Of a DNA stretch of 64,000 nt, positions 39,345 to 47,399 are shown piece by piece (the first letter of the stretch is position 1; each line of letters starts with the position of its first letter). The notes under the pieces were generated by a model. That model saw only the letters and a program-made list of their open reading frames with translations, was not told the DNA's origin and did no database searches. The stretch is from an uncultured Lachnospiraceae bacterium (GTDB lineage: Bacteria; Bacillota; Clostridia; Lachnospirales; Lachnospiraceae), in the NCBI GenBank assembly GCA_903789615.1, contig CAIFEV010000001.1, forward strand, positions 62,001 through 126,000. Direction: 5' to 3'. A program made the translations under genes and the position numbers.

Positions 39345-39493
39345 ATAATTATCTCCTTCTATCGATAATAATTTACATTGTCAATCAAATACCAGACTGA
39401 AAAATGGCGCGATATGCAAATTTACCAAAGAGTGGGGGATACTCTGATGCTGCTGAATTTCATATACCCCTGGCCAGTCTGTGTTGCCGGAAC

Positions 39494-39513
39494 AGCTTAT
39501 AATAGCTTATAAT
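39494..39513 (+). promoter_or_regulatory. Tandem 10-bp duplication containing two TATAAT hexamers upstream of AKR gene
   Basis: AGCTTATAATAGCTTATAAT; TTGCCG 18 bp before the second TATAAT. Confidence 0.5.
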
Positions 39514-39542
39514 GACTGGCAACTGGTCTGAGGAGGAATTCA

Positions 39543-40394
39543 ATGGCGGAGTATCCTTTCATAACTATACAGGACAAGCAATATCCCTTGTACGGCCTTG
39601 GAACCACCGTCTTCTGGAACGGCTGCCCGGAGGCGGAGGACGCGTACGCGTCTGTCATAAGCGACGGTCTGGTGAACATGATCGACTGCGCGGAGATGTA
39701 CGGAGATGGCCGGTGTGAGGAAGCGGTCGGCAGGATTCTGAAACGGACCGGCAGAGACCGCGTGTATCTGGTCGACAAGATCCTTCCGGACAACGCCGTG
39801 CCGGGGCAGTTCATGAAAAGCCTGAAACAGTCTCTGAAGCGTGTCGGGACGGATCACTTTGACCTGTATCTTCTCCACTGGAGAGAAAAGGCGGATCTTC
39901 CATTTGTCATCGACAGCATGGAGCGGGCGGTGAAGGAAGGCCTGATCCGGCATTGGGGTGTTTCAAATTTCGATGTGAAGGACATGGAGGATCTGTTTGC
40001 CTGCGAGGGCGGAAGAGGATGTGCGGCCGATCAGGTCATGTACAATCTTGGGACGCGGGGCATTGAGTATGACCTTCTGCCGTGGCTAAAGACAAACGGC
40101 GTGCTGCCGATGTCGTATTCCACGCTCGGGTCTTCCCAGCTTGACACGCGGCAGGTGGTGGCGGACAGTCCCGTTGTCAGGCGGATCTGCGGGGAGATGC
40201 AGGTGAGTCCTTCGGCGCTGATGCTTGCTTTTGCGCTGCGAAACCGAGATATATGCACGCTTTTCTCAAGCCGCTCCGAGTGCCACATCCGGGAGAATCT
40301 GGCCGGGGCGGCAAAGGTCTCTGAAAAGGTTCTTGAAATGCTGGATGAGGCTTTCCCGGCACCGGCTGAAAAGACACCGCTTGCGAAATTGTAA
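39543..40394 (+). CDS. Aldo/keto reductase family protein
   Basis: GLGTTVFWNG..., NMIDCAEMYGDGRCEEAVGRIL, DLYLLHWRE, IRHWGVSNFDVKDMEDL. Confidence 0.9.
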   Translation: MAEYPFITIQDKQYPLYGLGTTVFWNGCPEAEDAYASVISDGLVNMIDCAEMYGDGRCEEAVGRILKRTGRDRVYLVDKILPDNAVPGQFMKSLKQSLKRVGTDHFDLYLLHWREKADLPFVIDSMERAVKEGLIRHWGVSNFDVKDMEDLFACEGGRGCAADQVMYNLGTRGIEYDLLPWLKTNGVLPMSYSTLGSSQLDTRQVVADSPVVRRICGEMQVSPSALMLAFALRNRDICTLFSSRSECHIRENLAGAAKVSEKVLEMLDEAFPAPAEKTPLAKL

Positions 40395-40417
40395 TGAAAG
40401 ATGAAAGAAGAAGGATT

Positions 40418-41368
40418 ATGGATAGGATAGCCGTACTGATTCCCTGCTACAACGAGGCAAAGACAATCCGGAAGGTCGTGACGGACTTCAGAAAGGCGAT
40501 TCCGGAGGCGTCGATTTATGTATATGATAACAACTCGACGGACGGCACGGCGCAGATTGCGCGGGATGCCGGCGCCATCGTGCGGCATGAGTACATGCAG
40601 GGCAAGGGCAATGTGGTGCGCCGCATGTTCCGGGAAATCGACGCAGACGTTTACGTGATGACCGACGGCGACGACACGTACCCTGCGGAATATGCGCCGC
40701 AGCTGGTTGCGCCGGTGCTGGAGCACCACGCGGACATGGTTGTGGGTGACCGGCTTTCCTCCACATACTTTGAGGAGAACAAGCGGCCGTTTCACAATTT
40801 CGGCAATTCCATCGTGCGCAGTATGATCGACCATCTGTTCCGTACGGATATCAAGGACATCATGACCGGATACCGCGCGTTCAGCTATGAGATGGTGAAG
40901 ACGTTTCCGGTGATTTCAAAAGGCTTTGAGATCGAGACGGAAATGAGCATTCACGCGGCTGACAAGAATCTCCAGGTGGAAAATGTCGTCATCCCCTACC
41001 GGGACAGGCCGGAAGGCAGCGTCTCGAAGCTGAATACGTTCTCGGACGGCCGCAAGGTGATCGGAACAATCTTCCGGCTTCTGCGGACGTACAAGCCGAT
41101 GCGGTTCTTCGGGATCCTGGGACTGGTGTTTCTGATTCTGGGCATTGCCTTTGTGATCCCGGTTTTTGCGGATTACATCGCGACGGGACTGGTCAGACGC
41201 TATCCGACACTGATTGTGTGCGGATTTTCTATTCTGACTTCGGTGATTTCCTTTTTCAGCGGTCTTGTCCTGCAGACGATCGCCTGGAAGAACCGGCAGG
41301 ATTTTGAGCTTGCGTACAACGCGGCGGCGGAGAAAAAAGAAGAGAAGATGAAAAAGAAAGACGATTGA
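40418..41368 (+). CDS. Glycosyltransferase family 2 (polyprenyl-phosphate glycosyltransferase, DPM1/GtrB-like)
   Basis: IAVLIPCYNEAKTIRKVV, YDNNSTDGTAQIARDAGA, MTDGDDTYPAEYAPQLV; two C-terminal TM segments. Confidence 0.9.
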   Translation: MDRIAVLIPCYNEAKTIRKVVTDFRKAIPEASIYVYDNNSTDGTAQIARDAGAIVRHEYMQGKGNVVRRMFREIDADVYVMTDGDDTYPAEYAPQLVAPVLEHHADMVVGDRLSSTYFEENKRPFHNFGNSIVRSMIDHLFRTDIKDIMTGYRAFSYEMVKTFPVISKGFEIETEMSIHAADKNLQVENVVIPYRDRPEGSVSKLNTFSDGRKVIGTIFRLLRTYKPMRFFGILGLVFLILGIAFVIPVFADYIATGLVRRYPTLIVCGFSILTSVISFFSGLVLQTIAWKNRQDFELAYNAAAEKKEEKMKKKDD

Positions 41369-41458
41369 TGAGTTACGGGTTATCTGTACCGATTTCCGGG
41401 CGGCATGCAGAAGGTCGGAAATACGAACAGATACATGTAAGTATTTACAGTAGCCAGA

Positions 41459-41498
41459 GAAAACCACCTGCGGTATAATTACAGGCAGGTGGTTTTTA
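41459..41498 (+). terminator. Rho-independent terminator
   Basis: AAAACCACCTGC-GGTATAATTACA-GGCAGGTGGTTTTT. Confidence 0.8.
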
Positions 41499-41548
41499 AA
41501 ATGTCGGCCCGTTACGTAAAAGCGGGCCAGTAAAAGGAGAGCTTCAGA

Positions 41549-42970
41549 ATGTTAGTTGACACAAAGGCAAGGGTGGGAGTATTTTCCATCGCTCTGGGGG
41601 CGTATCTTCCGCAGTTCCCGCAGCTTGTCCCGGAATTTGAGGGGCAGTATGCGGCGTTTAAGAAGACGATCCCGAACAGCGTGGAGCTCATCGACGGAGG
41701 AATGGTTACCACAAAGGAGCAGGCCATGGCGGCGGGCGACAAGTTCCGCGCGGCTGACGTTGACCTTGTATTCCTGCAGATGCTCACGTATGCGACTTCG
41801 TACAATGTTCTTCCGGCCGTGAGAGACCTGGACGTTCCGGTCGTCATCGTCAATGTTCAGAAGAAGAAAGCTCCGGATTACGCAAACACAGATATCCCGA
41901 CATGGCTCGGGACCCTGTACGCCTGCGGAGCGACGGGCGAGGCCGTGGCGGATCTGGAGAGAGCCGGCAAGCGGCATGCCATGATAACGGGCGTCGTCGA
42001 GGGAGGCGACCCGCAGGTTCAGAGCGAAATCGACGACTGGTGCCGCGCAGCACAGGTCAGACGGAGATTCCGCGACACCAACCTGGCGCAGATCGGAAGA
42101 CCGTATCCGGGCATGATGGACCTGTACATCGACGAGACTAATCTCTATAACCGCATGTTCGTGTACACGAAGCAGTTTGACTGGGAGAAGATGTGGTGCA
42201 TCGCCGATAACGTCACGGATGAAGCGGTCATCCGCGCAAAGGCAGAGGATATCCTGGACACCTTCGACATCGAAGGCGGCGGGACTGTCGAGAAAGTATG
42301 GGACATGGCGCGCTATGTCGTCGCCTTTGAACAGTGGGTGAAAGACGAGAAGATCGGACTGGTGGCTTCCCACTACGACGGCTTCGCAAAAGGAGTCGCG
42401 GGGAAACTCGACTCGATGCTGATTCCGGCATTTTCCATGCTGATCAAGCAGGGGACAGCCTGCGCGGTTGAGGGCGACATCAAGGTTGCCATGGCGATGA
42501 GCATCTTAAAGACGATCGCGGGCACCGGCCAGCTCTCCGAGATGTATTCCATCGACTTTAATGAAGATATCTGCATCATCGGCCACTCCGGATCCGGCGA
42601 TGCGGCGATCTCGACGGCGCACAAGCCGACAATGAAGATTGTTCCGGTCTTCCACGGCAAGGCCGGCGGCGGGTATCTTACGCAGTTCTATCCGCCGACA
42701 GGCGACGTGACCTATCTTGCCATCACGCAGGATGCGGACGGCCACTTCAAGTTCGTCACGGCGGAAGGTGTGAACCAGCCGGGGCCGATCTTCACATTCG
42801 GCGATACCAACATGAGAACGAAATTCTCCTGCGGCGCGCGCGAGTTCGTGAACCGCTGGAGTGAGGCGGGCCCGACCCATCACATGGCCGCCGCCATCGG
42901 ACGCCATATCGGGACGATTCAGAAAGTGGCGGAGATCCTGAATATTCCGTGTGAAGTTATAACAAGATAA
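41549..42970 (+). CDS. L-arabinose isomerase-like / L-fucose isomerase-related sugar isomerase family protein
   Basis: DLVFLQMLTYATSYNVLPAVRDLDVPVVIVNVQKK, IGRPYPGMMDLYIDET, C-terminal GPTHHMAAAIGRHIGTIQKVAEIL. Confidence 0.8.
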   Translation: MLVDTKARVGVFSIALGAYLPQFPQLVPEFEGQYAAFKKTIPNSVELIDGGMVTTKEQAMAAGDKFRAADVDLVFLQMLTYATSYNVLPAVRDLDVPVVIVNVQKKKAPDYANTDIPTWLGTLYACGATGEAVADLERAGKRHAMITGVVEGGDPQVQSEIDDWCRAAQVRRRFRDTNLAQIGRPYPGMMDLYIDETNLYNRMFVYTKQFDWEKMWCIADNVTDEAVIRAKAEDILDTFDIEGGGTVEKVWDMARYVVAFEQWVKDEKIGLVASHYDGFAKGVAGKLDSMLIPAFSMLIKQGTACAVEGDIKVAMAMSILKTIAGTGQLSEMYSIDFNEDICIIGHSGSGDAAISTAHKPTMKIVPVFHGKAGGGYLTQFYPPTGDVTYLAITQDADGHFKFVTAEGVNQPGPIFTFGDTNMRTKFSCGAREFVNRWSEAGPTHHMAAAIGRHIGTIQKVAEILNIPCEVITR

Positions 42971-42998
42971 TCCGGATAAACTCAATCAATTCTTCAGA

Positions 42999-43037
42999 GG
43001 CTGACGCGTCAAAAGATGATGCGTCAGCCTTTTTTTC
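42999..43037 (+). terminator. Rho-independent terminator
   Basis: GGCTGACGCGTC-AAAAGAT-GATGCGTCAGCC followed by T7. Confidence 0.85.
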
Positions 43038-43060
43038 TTCAGGCGACGCTTACTCCGGTG

Positions 43061-43339
43061 TTATCTGCATAGAAAATGGATGTGCGGATTTTCGTCTGCG
43101 GCGCGGGTGATGATTTTCAGGAGCGTAAAGGAAAAGGAAGAAGCGGCGAGGAGTACCAGCGTCTGTCTGTCTGCCGTAAGTGCAACGTCTTCTTTTATTT
43201 CGGTCATTGCGTCAAACAGGGCGTCAAGGTTTTCGGCGTTTCCTGCCGGAAGCCGCAAGGTTTCCCTGAACCATTCGAGAGCCGTTTTGCGGGAGGTGAG
43301 TGCCGCGGCGTCAAGCGGGATTTCGCGCGTATTGTTCAT
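43061..43339 (-). CDS. Barstar-family ribonuclease inhibitor
   Basis: EIPLDAAALTSRKTALEWFRETLRLPAGNAENLDALFDAMTEI; 4-bp overlap with barnase-like gene. Confidence 0.85.
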   Translation of the reverse strand: MNNTREIPLDAAALTSRKTALEWFRETLRLPAGNAENLDALFDAMTEIKEDVALTADRQTLVLLAASSFSFTLLKIITRAADENPHIHFLCR

Positions 43340-43797
43340 TGTCCGTCTCCGTACAGCAGGCTGAAACTCTCATAGTGGTCGTCGGTGTACCAGATGTCCA
43401 GATCGTCATAGGCAGCAGAATATACGATGCGTTTCGCGCCCCGGGTATCGGACGTAAGGGTGTCGATGTCGCACTCTTTGTAGTCTTTGTCCTCCGGCAG
43501 CAGCCCCTCGTAGTTTCCGAAGTCATCGCCTCCGATGCACATGTCCGGCACGGTGAGGTGCAGTGCGCCGCCTTCCCAGCCGTGTTTCCGGGCCTCTTTT
43601 TTCGTCATGTAGTTTCCCGGCAGGCACCGGTAGCTTTCAAGATATACGGCTACGCCGTCCCGGTCATCCCCGGTCCAGCTTTCCGGTACAGACGTGCCGG
43701 CCGCCGCAGAAGCGGCAGAATGTCCGGAGCTGCCGCATCCGGACAAAAGGAAAAGTGCTGTCAGCGCGGCGGCAGCAAACTGCAAGGCCCGTTTCAT
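43336..43797 (-). CDS. Barnase-family ribonuclease, predicted lipoprotein/secreted
   Basis: Lipobox LFLLSGCGSS; GVAVYLESYRCLPGNYMTKKEARKHGW, IGGDDFGNYEGLLP, ECDIDTLT, AKRIVYS, YTDDHYESFSLLY, retaining Glu, Arg, His equivalents of barnase. Confidence 0.9.
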   Translation of the reverse strand: MKRALQFAAAALTALFLLSGCGSSGHSAASAAAGTSVPESWTGDDRDGVAVYLESYRCLPGNYMTKKEARKHGWEGGALHLTVPDMCIGGDDFGNYEGLLPEDKDYKECDIDTLTSDTRGAKRIVYSAAYDDLDIWYTDDHYESFSLLYGDGQ

Positions 43798-43894
43798 TCC
43801 CTGATCCCCCTGTAAATTTAAAACTTTTGTTAATTCTACCATTTCGCGCTGAAAAAATCCCGGCCGTGATAAAATATACGCGGAGGACACGAGA

Positions 43895-44434
43895 ATGAAG
43901 GAGATCTATTTTACCCGCCACGGGCAGACAGTATGGAACGTTGAGAACAAGATCTGCGGCGCGACGGACAGTCCGCTGACTGATAAGGGACGCGCGCAGG
44001 CATCAGACCTTGCCGCGCGGATCCGGGACAGTGACATTAGCATCGATGAGATCCTGTATTCGCCTCTCTCAAGAGCGGCGGACACGGCGCGCATCATCTC
44101 GGACGTCACCGGCATTCCTGCCCGGGAAGAGCCGCGTCTCACGGAGCAGAACTTCGGCAGGTGGGAAGGCACGGCAAGGGACGGTGCGGCGTTTAAAGAG
44201 TCCAAGCGGCATTTCGCCGATTCCTACGGCGGCGGCGAGTCTATGCTGCGCCTCGCACAGCGCGTCTACACGCTGCTTGACGAACTTAAAGGACAGCCGG
44301 ATGACAGGACCGTCCTGCTCGTCGCGCACAACGGCATTGCGCGCGTCGTCAACAGCTATTTCCATGACATGACCAATGATGAGTATGCGTCGTTCGGAAT
44401 TAAAAACTGTGAACTGGTGAAATATACATTCTGA
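43895..44434 (+). CDS. Histidine phosphatase family protein
   Basis: IYFTRHGQTVWNVENKICGATDSPLTDKGRAQA, LLVAHNGIARVV. Confidence 0.93.
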   Translation: MKEIYFTRHGQTVWNVENKICGATDSPLTDKGRAQASDLAARIRDSDISIDEILYSPLSRAADTARIISDVTGIPAREEPRLTEQNFGRWEGTARDGAAFKESKRHFADSYGGGESMLRLAQRVYTLLDELKGQPDDRTVLLVAHNGIARVVNSYFHDMTNDEYASFGIKNCELVKYTF

Positions 44435-44444
44435 GGTGATCTGT

Positions 44445-45833
44445 ATGATTGTGGGAGCACTTGTCCTGCCGCATCCGCCGGCGGCCGTTCCGGAAATCGG
44501 ATACCGCGATACAGAATGCATGCAGGCGACAGAAGAAGCGTACCGGAAAGCGGCCGGCTTTGCGGCGGCAAAAGCCCCGGAGACGATTGTCGTTTCGTCG
44601 CCCCATGCCCTTGCTTACCGGGACTATTTCAACATATCCGGCGGGCGTACTGCTGACGGGGATTTCGGGAAGTTCCGGGCACCCGGCGTGAAATTTCATG
44701 TGGAATATGACACGGATTTTGTCGGGACGCTTGCCGGGCTGTGTGAAAAGGAACATTTCCCGGCCGGGACCGACTATGACCGGGAACCGGAACTTGACCA
44801 CGGGACGATGGTTCCGCTGTATTTCATCCGGAAGGCATATCCGGATTTCAAACTGGTCCGTATCGGGCTCTCGGGGCTTTCACTGCGGGAACACTACCGC
44901 CTCGGACAGCTGATTCAGGAGACGGCACAAATCACGGGCCGCCGCGTTCTGTTTCTTTCGTCCGGTGACCTGTCGCACTGTCAGAAGGCTTCCGGCCCGT
45001 ACGGATACCGGGAAGAAGGGCCGGAGTATGACCGGCGCATCATGGAGGATCTGGGCGGCGGGCACTTCGGAAACCTGTTTGCATACCCGGAGGGGCTTCT
45101 TTCAAAGTCGATGGAGTGCGGACACCGGTCATTTGTCATCATGGCAGGAGCTCTGGACCAAACAGCCGTGAAGGCGGAGGTGCTCTCGCACGAGGCGCCG
45201 TTTGGTGTCGGATACGGCGTTGTGACCTATACGGCAGCCGGAGAGGACCCGGAAAGAAATTTTCTGGAGCGGTTTGAGAGTGACGAGAAGGCCAGGGTTC
45301 TTAATGAGAGCAGGCGGGAGGACGCGTATGTGGCGCTTGCCAGAAAATCGGCGGCGTGCTGGGTTCGGGAGAGGCGCGTGCTACCTCTTCCGGAAGGACT
45401 TCCGGATGATATGAGAAAACGAAAAGCCGGCGTTTTTGTTTCGCTTCATGAGGACGGGCAGCTGCGGGGGTGTATCGGAACCATCCGTCCGGTGCAGGAC
45501 AGTATCGCAGAGGAGATTGTTCAGAACGCCATATCCGCGGCGAGCCGCGACCCGCGGTTTGAGGCGGTACAGGAGGAGGAACTTGCGTATCTGGAGATTT
45601 CGGTCGATGTGCTTGGCGTGCCGGAGGAGGTCTTGGACGCGTCTGCGCTGGATCCGCAGCGCTACGGTGTGATCTGCAGCAAGGGCGTAAAGCAGGGACT
45701 GCTGCTCCCGCGGCTGGAGGGCGTTGACACGGTGGAGGAACAGATCCGGATTGCCTGCCGCAAGGCGGGGCTTTCCCCGGAAGAGGGCGGAATCCGCCTG
45801 CAGCGGTTTGAGGTCGTGCGCCATGAGGCTTGA
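44445..45833 (+). CDS. MEMO-like (LigB superfamily) domain fused to AMMECR1 domain
   Basis: N-terminal LVLPHPPAAVPEIG...VVSSPHALAYRDYF...DLSHCQ; C-terminal GVFVSLHEDGQLRGCIGTIRPVQDSIAEEIVQNAISAASRDPRF (AMMECR1). Confidence 0.92.
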   Translation: MIVGALVLPHPPAAVPEIGYRDTECMQATEEAYRKAAGFAAAKAPETIVVSSPHALAYRDYFNISGGRTADGDFGKFRAPGVKFHVEYDTDFVGTLAGLCEKEHFPAGTDYDREPELDHGTMVPLYFIRKAYPDFKLVRIGLSGLSLREHYRLGQLIQETAQITGRRVLFLSSGDLSHCQKASGPYGYREEGPEYDRRIMEDLGGGHFGNLFAYPEGLLSKSMECGHRSFVIMAGALDQTAVKAEVLSHEAPFGVGYGVVTYTAAGEDPERNFLERFESDEKARVLNESRREDAYVALARKSAACWVRERRVLPLPEGLPDDMRKRKAGVFVSLHEDGQLRGCIGTIRPVQDSIAEEIVQNAISAASRDPRFEAVQEEELAYLEISVDVLGVPEEVLDASALDPQRYGVICSKGVKQGLLLPRLEGVDTVEEQIRIACRKAGLSPEEGGIRLQRFEVVRHEA

Positions 45834-46659
45834 GGAAAAGGAGGAGATCGTCTGCACGGTCTGCCCGAGGCACTGCCGGATAAAGGAAGGCGGGTACGGC
45901 TTCTGCCGGGCCCGGAAATGTGAGAACGGCCGGAACGTGTGTGCGAATTATCCGTATCTGACGGCACTGGCCCTTGACCCGGTTGAGAAGAAGCCGCTGC
46001 GGCGCTTTTTTCCGGGCAGCCGGATTTTATCGGCCGGGTCGTTCGGCTGCAACCTGACGTGTCCGTTCTGTCAGAATTACACGATTTCCCAGGTTCCCAG
46101 GGAACAAATCCTTCCGGAATGCCGGAAGTTTTCGGAGCGGGAACTGGCTGAAATAGTACTTGCCAGAGATGACAGCATCGGAATTGCCTTTACCTACAAT
46201 GAGCCGCTGATCTCGTACGAATACATCATCGGGACCGCGCGTCTTATGCGCCCTAAGAAAGTTGTCATCGTGACGAGTGGCTGTGTCTCCCGGGAGGTCA
46301 TGGAAGCGGTGCTGCCGTATACGGACGCGATGAATATCGACCTGAAGGGCGACGCGGCATTTTACCGGGAGAAACTTAACGGGGACCTCGAGACGGTGAA
46401 GGAGAATATCCGGCTTGCCGCCGCCGCGTGCCACGTGGAAGTGACGACCCTGGTGATCCCCGGGGTGAACGACACGGACGAATGGATGCGGCGCGAGGCG
46501 GCGTGGCTTGCAGGACTCAGCTCTGAAATCCCGATGCACATCACCCGCTATTTTCCGCGGTACCGCTGCCAGATCCCGGCCACGCCGGTGCAGACTGTGT
46601 ACCGCCTTGCGCGTGTGGCCGGCGAATATCTGAAATACGTGTATCCCGGCAATGTCTGA
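45823..46659 (+). CDS. amrS: AmmeMemoRadiSam system radical SAM enzyme
   Basis: CTVCPRHCRIKEGGYGFCRARK, GSFGCNLTCPFCQNYTISQ (radical SAM CxxxCxxC), GIAFTYNEPLISYEY; overlaps upstream gene. Confidence 0.93.
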   Translation: MRLEEKEEIVCTVCPRHCRIKEGGYGFCRARKCENGRNVCANYPYLTALALDPVEKKPLRRFFPGSRILSAGSFGCNLTCPFCQNYTISQVPREQILPECRKFSERELAEIVLARDDSIGIAFTYNEPLISYEYIIGTARLMRPKKVVIVTSGCVSREVMEAVLPYTDAMNIDLKGDAAFYREKLNGDLETVKENIRLAAAACHVEVTTLVIPGVNDTDEWMRREAAWLAGLSSEIPMHITRYFPRYRCQIPATPVQTVYRLARVAGEYLKYVYPGNV

Positions 46660-47278
46660 ACGGAAAAGGAATATGAAAAATCTTACAAAACAGGCGATCC
46701 GCGCGGAGGTCATCCGCCAGCTGAACGAGCAGCCGCTGAACCGGATAAGTGTGCGCGGCATCTGCGACGAACTGGAGATCAATCACAACACCTTTTACTA
46801 TTACTATTCGGATATCTACGCGGTCATCCAGGAGGGATTCGCCGAGGATCTGAAGCAGGTTGAACTGACGTACCGCAAGACGGATTCCTGGGAGCAGGCG
46901 TTCATCCGGGCGGTTCAGCCGATCATGCAGAACAAGACGGCAACCTATCACATCTACGATTCCATGCGCAAGGAAGACCTCGAGACGTATATCTTTGGCA
47001 TCGGGAGTCAGATCATGAAGCGTTTCGTGGCGGGGATCTGCCCGGATGAGGCGGCAAAGCAGGAGGACCGGGAGCTCATCGCGCATTTCTACGGCTGCGC
47101 GCTGACGGAGATCCTTATGCGCTGGCTTTCCGGCGGGATGAAGCAGAAGCCTGAGGATATGATCCGCCGGATCGGCTTTCTGTTTGACGGGTCGATCGAA
47201 GAGGCGCTTAGAAGAAGCGCAGCAGAGGATTCGGCCGGAAAACGTGACCATTTCAGACAGACAGGGGAAGGTATCTGA
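46652..47278 (+). CDS. TetR family transcriptional regulator
   Basis: IRAEVIRQLNEQPLNRISVRGICDELEINHNTFYYYYSDIYAVIQEG. Confidence 0.88.
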   Translation: MSERKRNMKNLTKQAIRAEVIRQLNEQPLNRISVRGICDELEINHNTFYYYYSDIYAVIQEGFAEDLKQVELTYRKTDSWEQAFIRAVQPIMQNKTATYHIYDSMRKEDLETYIFGIGSQIMKRFVAGICPDEAAKQEDRELIAHFYGCALTEILMRWLSGGMKQKPEDMIRRIGFLFDGSIEEALRRSAAEDSAGKRDHFRQTGEGI

Positions 47279-47399
47279 TTTTCAGAGCCTTCTTTTATTT
47301 TGTCTGAAGAATCTTCCGCAGCCGGATGATACAGTAAATATACAAAATAAATATATCTGATGGCCAATGTATCAGATCCCGCGCACAGGAGGAAATCAT

